Shown here piece after piece: positions 1-7,509 of a stretch of 64,000 nucleotides of DNA (the first letter of the stretch is position 1; the number at the start of each line of letters is the position of its first letter). Made by a program: the position numbers and the translations under genes. A model generated the notes under the pieces. It saw only the letters and a list, made by a program, of their open reading frames with translations, did not search any database and was not told the DNA's origin. Source of the stretch: Marinobacter denitrificans (GTDB taxonomy: Bacteria > Pseudomonadota > Gammaproteobacteria > Pseudomonadales > Oleiphilaceae); NCBI RefSeq assembly GCF_008795955.1, contig NZ_VMHN01000002.1, positions 62,001-126,000 on the forward strand, in the 5' to 3' direction.

Positions 1-282
1 CAGCAGGCCCTGGGCCCGGGTTTGTAGATCGTCGAGGTGATTCTCCATATCGTCGATGTCATTGAGTACCTGCTGGGCGCGCTGGTGATAGCGGGTTCCC
101 GCCTCCGTCAGGTGGATCCTGCGGGTGGTGCGGTTGAGCAGGCGCACTCCCAGGTGTTGTTCCAGTTGGGAAACGTATTTGCTGACCAGTTGGGGCGACA
201 TGCCCAGGCGATCCGCAGCGTGGGTAAATGTGCCGTCGTTCACCACCGTCACAAAGGCGCGCATGGCATCGATACGGTCCAT
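1..282 (-). CDS. LysR-family transcriptional regulator, N-terminal part (cut by window edge)
   Basis: The first 94 codons of a LysR-type regulator read leftwards off the window edge. The start is the ATG at 282, giving MDRIDAMRAFVTVVNDGTFT. The winged helix-turn-helix fills residues 4-63 and contains the family hallmark AADRLGMSPQLVSKYVSQLE followed by LGVRLLNRTTRRIHLTEAG. The effector-binding half lies outside the window, so the ligand cannot be inferred. It is divergent from doxX-yqjG-ygiD-codA across 158 bp, the usual layout for a LysR protein controlling its neighbour. The family is certain from the HTH; the target genes are inferred. Confidence 0.9.
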   Translation of the reverse strand, partial: MDRIDAMRAFVTVVNDGTFTHAADRLGMSPQLVSKYVSQLEQHLGVRLLNRTTRRIHLTEAGTRYHQRAQQVLNDIDDMENHLDDLQTRAQGLL

Positions 283-309
283 TGGGTGGTCCTCTATATG
301 GGCTAATAG

Positions 310-324
310 TCAACGATATGTTGA
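310..324. promoter_or_regulatory. Dyad in the lysR/doxX divergent promoter, candidate LysR operator
   Basis: The sequence TCAACGATATGTTGA is an inverted repeat with 5-bp arms (TCAAC/GTTGA) around a 5-bp centre. It lies 28 bp upstream of the LysR start and about 117 bp upstream of doxX. Location and symmetry fit an autoregulatory LysR site; binding is inferred. Confidence 0.45.
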
Positions 325-440
325 TAATAAAACAACATTGGCCATCTTAGTCCACTCGATTGGTGATAGTACAGTGGGCCCATCACCTGAGGCGCGGGCT
401 TCGGGGTAAACCCACAAGTGAAACATTCGAGGTGACTATC

Positions 441-884
441 ATGAGCTCTCAATTTACACAGGCTTTGTTCCAATCCACTGGCGGCTTTGCCGCCCTGATT
501 CTGCGGGTACCTGTCGGGCTGATCCTGGCCGCCCATGGTGCACAGAAGCTCTTCGGCTGGTTCGGCGGCTACGGGCTGGAAGGCACCGGGCAGTGGCTGG
601 CCAGTATTGGACTGGAGCCCGGTTACCTGATGGCGTTGCTGGCAGGTGGGGCCGAGTTCTTTGGCGGTCTGGCACTGGTGCTTGGCCTGCTGACACGACC
701 TGCGGCCGTGGTTGCAGCTTTCACCATGCTGGTGGCCATCTTCGCGGTGCATATCGGTAACGGGCTGTTCATGTCCAATAATGGCTACGAGTATGCCCTC
801 ACGCTGTTTGTCGTTTCCGTCGCACTGGCGATTCAGGGTGCAGGCCGGTTTGCCGTGGATAACCTGTTGCACAATGAGGGCTGA
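441..884 (+). CDS. DoxX family membrane protein
   Basis: A 147-residue protein of the DoxX/DoxD family with four predicted membrane helices (about residues 16-34, 55-76, 83-103 and 115-133). The family motif LRVPVGLILAAHGAQKLFGW is near the N-terminus. The start at 441 (MSSQFTQALFQ) follows a GAGGTG ribosome site; a longer reading back to 360 has no such support and extends into the promoter. DoxX proteins are inner-membrane proteins often found with redox or thiol-stress genes; their biochemistry is poorly defined. The gene is 3 bp ahead of a glutathionyl-hydroquinone reductase, supporting an electrophile or quinone-stress role. Confidence 0.85.
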   Translation: MSSQFTQALFQSTGGFAALILRVPVGLILAAHGAQKLFGWFGGYGLEGTGQWLASIGLEPGYLMALLAGGAEFFGGLALVLGLLTRPAAVVAAFTMLVAIFAVHIGNGLFMSNNGYEYALTLFVVSVALAIQGAGRFAVDNLLHNEG

Positions 885-887
885 ACC

Positions 888-1835
888 ATGCTGGTAAACG
901 GGATCTGGAAGGAAAACTGGCAACCGGTACAGGCGAAAGACGAGGAAGGACGGTTTATTCGCCAGACCTCGCCCTTTCGCAACTGGATCACGCCGGATGG
1001 ACAGCCGGGACCCACCGGGGTGGGCGGTTTCAAGGCCGAATCGGGACGTTATCACCTGTACGTGGCCTACATCTGCCCCTGGGCATCGAGAGCCCTGATG
1101 GCTCGCGAGTTGAAAGGGCTCAAGGATGTGATCGGAGTGACCGTCGTCAACCCCCGTCTGACCGACCAGGGCTGGCAGTTCGGCGGCTACCCCGGCGCGC
1201 AGGAAGATACGCTCAACGGTGCCCGCTACATGCATGAGCTGTACACCCGGGCGGATCCGGATATTTCCGGCCGCGCCACGGTGCCGGTACTGTGGGACAA
1301 ACACACTGGCACCATCGTCAATAACGAGTCGGCGGATATTCTCCGGATGCTGAACACGGCCTTCAAAGAGATTGTGGATATGGGGCCGGACCTATACCCG
1401 GCGGCACTGGCAGGCGAAATCAACAGCCTTAACGGCTGTCTTTATACCGATCTGAACAATGGGGTGTACCAGGCCGGCTTTGCCTCGAGTCAGGCCGCCT
1501 ACGATGAGGCCTATGCCAAGGTGTTTGCTGCCCTGGACGACATGGAGTCGCGGCTGGCGGATGGACGTCACTATCTGTTCGGTGATCAACTGACCGAAAC
1601 CGATATTCGTCTGTTCGTGACCCTGGTGCGCTTTGATGCAGCCTATCATGGCCTGTTCAAGTGCAACCGCAATACCCTGAGCGTCATGCCGCGCCTGCAC
1701 GACTATATGCACCGGATACTGGCGCTTGATGGTATTGCCAATACCGTCAACCTTGATCACATCAAGGCCGGTTATTACTCCATCAAGGCGCTGAACCCGA
1801 GTGGTATTGTCCCGGCGGGGCCGGGCGAACTCTGA
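888..1835 (+). CDS. yqjG: S-glutathionyl-(chloro)hydroquinone reductase, Xi-class GST
   Basis: A 315-residue Xi-class glutathione transferase, which reduces glutathionyl-hydroquinones using glutathione. The catalytic motif CPWA is at residues 63-66 (YICPWASRALMAREL) with Cys63 as the nucleophile. The N-terminal lead (WKENWQPVQAKDEEGRFIRQ) and the C-terminal helical domain (LTETDIRLFVTLVRFDAAYH) are typical of YqjG/ECM4 proteins, and the length is normal. It starts 3 bp after doxX stops, so the two are almost certainly co-transcribed. Family assignment is strong; the physiological quinone is unknown. Confidence 0.92.
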   Translation: MLVNGIWKENWQPVQAKDEEGRFIRQTSPFRNWITPDGQPGPTGVGGFKAESGRYHLYVAYICPWASRALMARELKGLKDVIGVTVVNPRLTDQGWQFGGYPGAQEDTLNGARYMHELYTRADPDISGRATVPVLWDKHTGTIVNNESADILRMLNTAFKEIVDMGPDLYPAALAGEINSLNGCLYTDLNNGVYQAGFASSQAAYDEAYAKVFAALDDMESRLADGRHYLFGDQLTETDIRLFVTLVRFDAAYHGLFKCNRNTLSVMPRLHDYMHRILALDGIANTVNLDHIKAGYYSIKALNPSGIVPAGPGEL

Positions 1836-1852
1836 ACAGAGGAACAAATGCC

Positions 1853-2656
1853 ATGAACACTGCAACCGATGTGCTGTTTATCTCCCACGGGGGCGGGCCA
1901 ATGCCACTGCTGGGGGACCCGGGGCACCGTGAAATGGTGGCGCGGCTAACGGAGATTGCCGGTAACCTTCGCAAACCCTCCGCGATACTGGTGATCAGCG
2001 CGCACTGGGAGGCGTCGGTACCGACCATAACCTCTGGTGCCAACCCTTCGCTCAACTATGATTACTCTGGCTTCCCACCGGAGGCCTACAAGATCGAGTA
2101 TCCCTGTCCCGCGGAACCGGAGCTAGCGCGTCAGGTATACCAGGTGCTGGGTCAAGCCGGTATCCCGGCGCGCCTGGATGACCAAAGGGGCTTTGATCAC
2201 GGCCTGTTTGTGCCGCTCAAGCTGATGTACCCGGCGGCGGATATTCCCTGCGTTCAGCTCTCGCTGGTCAACAGTCTGGATGCCAGCACGCACCTGGCGA
2301 TTGGTCAGGCCCTGCAGGCTCTGGATTACGACAACCTGCTGGTGATTGGCTCCGGTTTCTCGTTTCACAACATGCGAGCATTCTTTGCGGAACAGACGCC
2401 GGACATCCAGTTACGCAATCAGGCCTTTGAGAACTGGCTGGAGCAGACCTGTTGCGATACCTCCCTGTCGGAGTCGGAGCGGGCGGAGCGTCTGGCTCAT
2501 TGGGAACGGGCGCCCCACGCCCGGTTCTGTCACCCCCGGGAAGAGCACTTGCTGCCTTTGCATGTCTGCTATGGTCTGGCCAGCAAGCCCAGCGATACGC
2601 ACATCACAGCAAGGATACTCGGGAAACAGTCGGGGATGTTTTATTGGCGGTGTTAA
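1853..2656 (+). CDS. ygiD: Extradiol ring-cleavage dioxygenase, YgiD/DODA (LigB-like)
   Basis: A 267-residue class III extradiol dioxygenase of the 4,5-DOPA dioxygenase (YgiD) type. The N-terminus has the metal-binding motif LFISHGGGPMPLLGD. Further conserved histidines are in ISAHWEAS, FDHGLFVPLKLMYP and GSGFSFHN, the set that binds a single metal in this family. Length matches YgiD (about 260-270). It starts 17 bp after yqjG and continues the operon. Catechol cleavage and glutathionyl-quinone reduction in one operon fit handling of catechols and quinones, but the natural substrate is not shown by sequence. Confidence 0.87.
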   Translation: MNTATDVLFISHGGGPMPLLGDPGHREMVARLTEIAGNLRKPSAILVISAHWEASVPTITSGANPSLNYDYSGFPPEAYKIEYPCPAEPELARQVYQVLGQAGIPARLDDQRGFDHGLFVPLKLMYPAADIPCVQLSLVNSLDASTHLAIGQALQALDYDNLLVIGSGFSFHNMRAFFAEQTPDIQLRNQAFENWLEQTCCDTSLSESERAERLAHWERAPHARFCHPREEHLLPLHVCYGLASKPSDTHITARILGKQSGMFYWRC

Positions 2657-2704
2657 CCGGCGCCTTCCATGATCATGGTTAGTGAGCACCCGTAAGGAGA
2701 TGTT

Positions 2705-3940
2705 ATGAGTGAAAGTCTGAATGCCATCGTCAACGCCCGATTGCAGGGCCGCGAGGGTTTGTACCGGCTGACCATTGCCGAAGGCCGGTTCAGCGCCATT
2801 ACTGCCCAGAATGCAGCGGAAGCGGCAGCGGAAAACCAGCTGGATGCCGTCGGCAACCTGGTCGTTCCGCCGTTTGTGGAGCCGCACATCCATCTGGACG
2901 CGGCCATGACCGCCGGCGAGCCGCGCTGGAATCAGAGCGGTACCCTGTTTGAGGGTATCGAGTGCTGGTCAGAGCGCAAAGCTAGTCTGACGCGAGAGGA
3001 TGTGGTCAGCCGGGCCGAGCAGACCCTGAAACTGTTTGCTGATAACGGTATTCAGCATGTCCGCACCCATGTGGATGTAACTGATCCCAAACTGACGGGC
3101 CTGAAGGCCATGCTTGAGGTACGTGAGCGCATGGCGGAAACCGTGGATCTCCAGATTGTGGCGTTTCCTCAGGAAGGCCTCTGGTCCTTTCCGCAGGGTA
3201 AGGAGCTCATGGAAGAAGCGGTACGTCTGGGGGCGGATGTTGTCGGTGGCATTCCCCATTTCGAATTCACCCGGGATTACGGCGTTGAGTCGGTCCAGTG
3301 GCTGATGATGCTGGCCCACAAGCACGACCTTCTGGTGGACGTGCACTGCGACGAGATTGACGATCCCGAGTCCCGCTTCCTGGAGGTTCTGGCTGCCGAA
3401 GCACTCCGGCTGGACTATGGCTCCCGGGTCACCGCAAGCCATACCTGTGCCATGGGTTCGTACAACGACCATTACTGCAGCCGGCTGTTCCGGTTGTTGC
3501 AGAAATCCGGCCTGCGTTTCCTGTCCATGCCCACAGAAAGCCTGCACCTGCAGGGCCGATTCGATGGGTACCCGAAACGCCGTGGCCTGACCCGCGTGCC
3601 GGAACTGCTGGATGCCGGCCTGAAAGTGGCGTTCGGCCAGGATTCCATTCGCGACCCCTGGTATCCTCTGGGTAACGGCAACATGCTGCGGACGCTGGAT
3701 GTGGGCCTGCACGCCTGCCACATGCTGGGCATGGACTGGATTGACCGATGCCTGGAGTTGATAACAGATAACGGTGCCGCCGCTCTGGATCTCGAAGAGT
3801 ATGGCATTGAGCAGGGGCTGCCGGCCCGTTGTGTTGTGCTGCAGGGGCGGTCGCCGTACGAGGTGCTGTTGGGACAGTTGCCGGTTCTGGCATCGGTTCG
3901 GGATGGTAAACCGATGATCAGGCGTGCCCGACAGGGATAG
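2705..3940 (+). CDS. codA: CodA-family cytosine deaminase (amidohydrolase) with altered active-site neighbours
   Basis: A 411-residue amidohydrolase that aligns with E. coli CodA almost residue for residue. Metal and catalytic residues are present at the same numbers: H61 and H63 (EPHIHLD), Q156 (FPQEG), H214 and E217 (VDVHCDEIDD), H246 (SHTCAM) and D313. CodA removes the amino group of cytosine to give uracil in the cytoplasm. Two positions beside D313 differ from E. coli as I recall it (His-Asp-Asp becomes Gln-Asp-Ser), and the segment before HLQGRFD is MPTESL instead of NPLVNI. A different pyrimidine substrate is therefore possible. AAGGAG precedes the start. It is fourth in the doxX operon, and no codB permease is adjacent. 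Confidence 0.88.
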   Translation: MSESLNAIVNARLQGREGLYRLTIAEGRFSAITAQNAAEAAAENQLDAVGNLVVPPFVEPHIHLDAAMTAGEPRWNQSGTLFEGIECWSERKASLTREDVVSRAEQTLKLFADNGIQHVRTHVDVTDPKLTGLKAMLEVRERMAETVDLQIVAFPQEGLWSFPQGKELMEEAVRLGADVVGGIPHFEFTRDYGVESVQWLMMLAHKHDLLVDVHCDEIDDPESRFLEVLAAEALRLDYGSRVTASHTCAMGSYNDHYCSRLFRLLQKSGLRFLSMPTESLHLQGRFDGYPKRRGLTRVPELLDAGLKVAFGQDSIRDPWYPLGNGNMLRTLDVGLHACHMLGMDWIDRCLELITDNGAAALDLEEYGIEQGLPARCVVLQGRSPYEVLLGQLPVLASVRDGKPMIRRARQG

Positions 3941-3953
3941 TCGGGCACGCGTT
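3923..3953 (+). terminator. Rho-independent-type terminator overlapping the codA stop
   Basis: A perfect 10-bp stem (CGTGCCCGAC / GTCGGGCACG) with a 7-base loop, followed by CGTTTG. The codA stop codon is in the loop. The T-run is short, so termination strength is uncertain, but it sits at the end of the operon. Confidence 0.6.
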
Positions 3954-3964
3954 TGCTGGCTGGT

Positions 3965-4522
3965 TTAGCGAAGGACTCTCAGTGCTTCCGACCACTTGGC
4001 CATTTCCGTCAGCATGGCGTTGGCGGAACCAGTGTGCTGTTCGCCAGCGAGAAAGCGGCGCTGGTCATCGAGACTTTCCCATGGCATCTGCACCATTACA
4101 CCTTCCACCATCGGCATTATTTTCAGCGTGGTGACCAGTTGCTTGGCGACCTGGGCGGAACGCAGGCCACCGGAAACACCGCCGTAGCTGACGAAGCCGC
4201 AAGGCTTGTAGTTCCACTCGTTGTAAACATAGTTCAACGCGTTCGTGAACGATGGCGGTGGGCAGAAATTGTACTCGGGGATGACGAATACGTAGGCATC
4301 CGCCTCGTTGACGCTCGCTGACTAGGCTTTGGTGTGCTCGTGCTTGTACTTCTGCATACGCGGGTGGTTGGCCTCATCGTATACCGGAAGATTGAACTCG
4401 GCCAGGTCCACCAGATCGCTTGAAAATGTCCCCTGTTCATTGGCCAGAGCATTGAATCACTGGGCAATGGAAGGGTCGATCCGGCCGGGGCGGGTGCTGC
4501 AGATGATGGTCTGTAGTTTCAT
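3965..4522 (-). pseudogene. NADPH-dependent FMN reductase family protein, two nonsense codons
   Basis: One continuous reading frame of 185 codons encodes a flavodoxin-fold NADPH-dependent FMN reductase (start MKLQTIICSTRPGR; flavin loop PEYN...PPPSFTNALNYVYNEW; C-terminal GFVSYGGVSGGLRSAQ). It is interrupted by TGA at codon 22 (4457-4459) and TAG at codon 67 (4322-4324). Both stops sit where family members commonly have Trp (IAQ-W-FNAL and KA-W-SASV). Each is one G-to-A transition from TGG, that is C-to-T on the plus strand. No frameshift was found and the rest is well preserved, which suggests recent inactivation. The gene is convergent with codA and divergent from the riboswitch. Confidence 0.85.
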
Positions 4523-4587
4523 GGGTGTCCTTAAATAGCGGTCGAAAGCCGTTGCAGGCTGGTTCGTGAATCCATGCAGGAATGTTT

Positions 4588-4772
4588 GCTCTAGAAAGCA
4601 GGATAAAGGGCGCACTGGCCCCGCCGAAGGCGCAAACTCCCATAAACGCTCAGGCACAGGTACTGCGAGGCACCATTCAAAGCCGTCTGGAGAGCGACTG
4701 CCGATGCAGTCCACCGAAGGGGCAAGCAGAGCCGGGCTCTGTAAACTCTCAGGTATCAGGGACAGGGGGAGA
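4588..4772 (+). promoter_or_regulatory. Tandem glycine riboswitch (gcvT type)
   Basis: Two consecutive glycine aptamers. The first (about 4590-4672) has the core CCGCCGAAGGCGCAAAC followed by CGCTCAGGCACAGG. The second (about 4682-4772) has TCTGGAGAGCGACTG, then CCACCGAAGGGGCAAGCAGA, then AAACTCTCAGGTATCAGGGACAGGGGG interrupted by helices as in known examples. The short linker and the two copies match the classic two-aptamer layout. It lies just upstream of the TRIC/YadS gene, whose Shine-Dalgarno follows within about 15 bases, so control of translation or transcription of that gene by glycine is likely. Tandem glycine switches usually turn genes on. Confidence 0.9.
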
Positions 4773-4797
4773 GGCCACAGAAACTCAGGAGTCCTGT

Positions 4798-5415
4798 GTG
4801 CTGATCTCTATCTATATGATTGCCATTACCGCCGAAGCCATGTCGGGCGCCCTCGCCGCGGGGCGAAGGAACATGGATATTTTTGGTGTCGCTGTAATCG
4901 CGTTTTTTACCGCCCTCGGAGGCGGAACGGTCCGGGACATTCTTCTGGGCAACTTTCCAGTCAACTGGACCCAGCACCCCCGCTATATCTACATGACCAT
5001 CACCGGAGGCCTGGTAACGATCGTGATTGCCCGATTCATGCGGCACCTGCATCAGCTGTTTCTGGTACTGGATGCCATTGGCCTGGTGGCGTTCACGGTT
5101 ATTGGTTGTAATGTCGCGCTTGAACTGGGCTATGACACTGTGGTCGTAGTGATGGCCGGAATCACCACCGGCATTTTTGGCGGTATCATCCGGGATATCA
5201 TGTGCAACCGCACACCACAGGTGCTGCGCCATGAACTGTACGCCAGCGTTTCACTGGTGGTCGCCTTTCTTTATCTGACCTTGCTTCGCCAGGGTGTGGG
5301 CGAGAACGTCACTCTCCTGGCGGCATTCAGCCTCGGACCGCTTCTACGTATGGCGGCCATTCGCTGGCATCTGTCGTTGCCGGTGTTCAGCTATTCGCAG
5401 ACCCGCTGGGAATGA
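4798..5415 (+). CDS. TRIC/YadS (UPF0126) membrane channel or transporter under glycine riboswitch
   Basis: A 205-residue inner-membrane protein of the TRIC/UPF0126 family with about seven helices and two internal repeats. The paired motifs are GGGTVRDILLGNFPVNW and GGIIRDIMCNRTPQVL. The start is taken as GTG at 4798, six bases after AGGAG. An ATG-initiated reading from 4582 would run through the riboswitch and is rejected; the chosen length matches E. coli YadS. Bacterial TRIC proteins studied structurally form trimeric potassium-permeable channels, while the physiological cargo of UPF0126 members is less clear. The riboswitch suggests glycine or another small amino acid as cargo; that part is inference. 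Confidence 0.85.
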   Translation: MLISIYMIAITAEAMSGALAAGRRNMDIFGVAVIAFFTALGGGTVRDILLGNFPVNWTQHPRYIYMTITGGLVTIVIARFMRHLHQLFLVLDAIGLVAFTVIGCNVALELGYDTVVVVMAGITTGIFGGIIRDIMCNRTPQVLRHELYASVSLVVAFLYLTLLRQGVGENVTLLAAFSLGPLLRMAAIRWHLSLPVFSYSQTRWE

Positions 5416-5725
5416 CCAGAACTGCAGGTTAAGACCGCTTCGGGAGTTTCTCGGCCGGCGCGGAAACCAGGCGTTTTGATTGTTTCTTTTCTTTGTCAAC
5501 TGAGCTAACGTATCTTGCTAATTTTTTTTAAAGTCCTGAGATTTGAAATGAAAACCGGTTTTTACTTCATCCATTCCGTTTCATCCGCGGCGCCATTTCT
5601 GGTTGCCGGGCTTTGCCTTATTCGCCATTCCTTTCGCTGAACTCGTCGAAACACTCGTCGAATTCGGCGAGACCTCTGACACATCCCCTAACTGAACCTT
5701 GCCTTCCGGGCCTGAAGGAGTCGGT
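5416..5725. other. Intergenic region, no gene recognised
   Basis: This 310-bp stretch has no credible ORF. It contains an AT-rich patch around 5480-5550 that could hold the rnk promoter, and two copies of ACTCGTCGAA 12 bp apart (5641-5650 and 5653-5662). The rnk ribosome site AAGGAG is at about 5715. No RNA gene was recognised. Confidence 0.5.
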
Positions 5726-6112
5726 ATGTCTGAACGTCCAGCTATTTATGTCTTAGACCAGGATTTTGATCGTTTATCCGCCATGTTGGAGAAGCAGCCA
5801 CATGGCAGTGAAGCAGCCGAAGCGCTTGCGTTCGAGCTTGATAGAGCAACTCTGGTTGATGCCGGGAATCTGCCCTCCGGCACCGTGACCATGAATTCCC
5901 TGGTCCATTTTAAGAATGAGAGTAACGGCGCGGATTACACGATGAGGCTTGTTTACCCGAGCCCGCGAGAGTCAGGCGAGGAGTGTGTGTCCGTCCTGGC
6001 TCCAGCCGGTGCCGCTCTCCTGGGGCTTCGGGTAGGCGACCGCATTGATTGGTCAGTGGCCGGCAAGAACCAGCTGCGGCTGAAAATCATCCATGTGACT
6101 CACGCAGACTGA
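5726..6112 (+). CDS. rnk: Regulator of nucleoside diphosphate kinase, GreA/GreB C-terminal-like
   Basis: A 128-residue Rnk-type protein. The start MSERPAIYVLDQDFDRL at 5726 follows AAGGAG; a longer reading to 5699 has no ribosome site. The N-terminal half is a short helical hairpin. The C-terminal half has the FKBP-like Gre fold (TVTMNSLVHFKNE, LRVGDRIDW). Rnk binds RNA polymerase in the Gre manner but has a shorter coiled coil and no cleavage activity; in E. coli and Pseudomonas it affects nucleotide pools and alginate. It appears monocistronic here. The assignment is secure at family level. Confidence 0.88.
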   Translation: MSERPAIYVLDQDFDRLSAMLEKQPHGSEAAEALAFELDRATLVDAGNLPSGTVTMNSLVHFKNESNGADYTMRLVYPSPRESGEECVSVLAPAGAALLGLRVGDRIDWSVAGKNQLRLKIIHVTHAD

Positions 6113-6397
6113 ACAGAGAAAAGGCACACATCAGGACAACACCCTTCGGGATGGCAAGTGGCCTATCTCCAGAACATCGGGGCAAGGCCTCCGCGAATGC
6201 TGGGCAAGACGGGTGTTCATGTTTTTTACGATATAAAATTAGGGCGGCTTCCGATTCAGGGCTCCCCAAATGTCTTGGGTGTCATCGCTGGGGGTTGTTC
6301 GCTAATCTATTTGTGACGCCTGAGCGAGCTAGCGACAATATGCGGCTGGCCTGCGAGAACGTTGGAAGGGCAGGCTCAAACAGCACTGAGTCGGCTG

Positions 6398-6874
6398 CTA
6401 TTTAGGATCGTTGTTTCCCATTTTGGCTGATCTAGTGAGGAAGTGACTATGCTTTCTTCTAATGTGAATGAAACTGGCCGCTGGCAGAACAAGGCCGAAT
6501 ATAGAGGCGATCATCAAAACGGCCATAGAATCCGTCAGGGGCTGAAAAACGGTTACCGTCAGATAGGAGGCGAGAAACGCAATCAAGTGTAATGTACTGA
6601 ATAACACCATTTCCACGACAGTGGGCATACTCTGGCGAGAGCGATTGGATGTGATCTGAATACCGCTGACCACTAATGCCCCAACCAGCGGGGCTACAAA
6701 CATAAACCCCGACTTACCACCTACGCCTTGGATGGCTTCAGTGTCTATCTGTGAATACGGGCCGTAGACTGCGAGGAGAGTGACTGAGGTCAAAACAAAC
6801 ATCGCGATTGCTGCGCAATTTAGATAAACCTGAAGGTCGTTAAACAAGATCGAGTTTGAGTGATCTTCAGCCAT
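6398..6874 (-). CDS. Hypothetical four-helix membrane protein
   Basis: A 158-residue protein with four predicted membrane helices (about 19-37, 54-73, 86-108 and 115-137) and charged ends. I recognise no family. Its ATG overlaps the end of the upstream 48-residue membrane protein by 8 bp, so translation is probably coupled. Base composition is more AT-rich than in flanking core genes. The pair lies in a gene-poor stretch that ends in a dusA fragment, suggesting acquired DNA. Function unknown. Confidence 0.6.
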   Translation of the reverse strand: MAEDHSNSILFNDLQVYLNCAAIAMFVLTSVTLLAVYGPYSQIDTEAIQGVGGKSGFMFVAPLVGALVVSGIQITSNRSRQSMPTVVEMVLFSTLHLIAFLASYLTVTVFQPLTDSMAVLMIASIFGLVLPAASFIHIRRKHSHFLTRSAKMGNNDPK

Positions 6875-7013
6875 GGTTGTTTTCGCTCCGCGAGAGATGC
6901 TTTTTGGCCCAAGCTTCTAGGTCATCCGCTTTCCAATAGCCAAGGACGCCAATTAATACCAAGGCAATAAAAAAACCTCCAAATCCAATCAAGCCAGCCA
7001 TCATGTTCATCAT
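6867..7013 (-). CDS. Small single-span membrane protein, 48 residues
   Basis: The frame opens with MMNMMAGLIGFGGFFIALVL, a hydrophobic segment (residues 5-26), and ends in a short amphipathic tail (WKADDLEAWAKKHLSRSENN). A purine-rich GAGGGAGAG precedes the start. The stop overlaps the ATG of the following four-helix protein by 8 bp, which strongly suggests a two-gene operon with coupled translation. Small coupled membrane proteins often act as subunits of their partner; that role is inferred. No family recognised. Confidence 0.6.
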   Translation of the reverse strand: MMNMMAGLIGFGGFFIALVLIGVLGYWKADDLEAWAKKHLSRSENNHG

Positions 7014-7227
7014 ACTGCTCTCCCTCTCGGTGTTTTCCCCAGAGTAATGGATTTTAAGAATCCTCCAAATTGACTCTATATCCCGATGCTGACTGGAAGC
7101 TTAACGCTCGGACTGGGTTCTTGAGAATGGACGTCTTTCAGTCCGTTATTCATACCCGTCCACGGGCTTGGAAGAATTCGGATTTGTGAAATGATTGATC
7201 GACAGTCATCAAAGAGGAAAATTCAAA

Positions 7228-7509
7228 ATGAAAAAACTACAAGGTATCTTGAATGGAAAGGCAGCTGTAAAGATTGCTTGGCTTAGGTGGGTTAAAATAA
7301 GCAGTCTAGTGTTTCTGGGATTATTGGGGGTGTTTTTGACCGCAGCGCCAGAGGAGCAAAACTCCCTTGCAGTATTCGGAGTGATCTATCCAGTTTTGTA
7401 CGATTGTCTCGGTCGACGAAGTCTGGCGGCAGTCGTTGTCTCACTGGTCACATGTCAGCTTTTTCCAGAAATCGCTCAGAGCTTCGATGCGATTGGGAGG
7501 TTGGTATGA
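7228..7509 (+). CDS. Hypothetical small membrane protein
   Basis: A 93-residue protein starting MKKLQGILNGKAAVKIAWLR at 7228, nine bases after GAGG; an in-frame start at 7195 is also possible but has weaker support. It has two or three hydrophobic segments (about 22-40, 44-58 and 64-80). No family is recognised. It is AT-rich like its neighbours and lies between the small membrane pair and the dusA fragment, so it may be cargo of a decayed island. Whether it is expressed is unknown. Confidence 0.45.
   Translation: MKKLQGILNGKAAVKIAWLRWVKISSLVFLGLLGVFLTAAPEEQNSLAVFGVIYPVLYDCLGRRSLAAVVVSLVTCQLFPEIAQSFDAIGRLV

Noticed and set aside
4582..4797. N-terminal extension of the TRIC gene from an ATG at 4582
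   Set aside because: The stretch is the glycine riboswitch, and the added residues are not membrane-like or family-like. GTG at 4798 has a well-placed AGGAG and gives the family length.
5641..5662. Two ACTCGTCGAA repeats 12 bp apart upstream of rnk, considered as a regulator site
   Set aside because: There is no further copy or symmetry and no matching regulator nearby. It may be a local duplication.
7102..7149. Imperfect hairpin (CGGACTG ... CAGTCCG flanked by TTAAC and GTTAT), considered as an integron attC site
   Set aside because: The right box does not fit GTTRRRY, the fold lacks typical attC spacers, and no integron integrase or gene cassette array is present.
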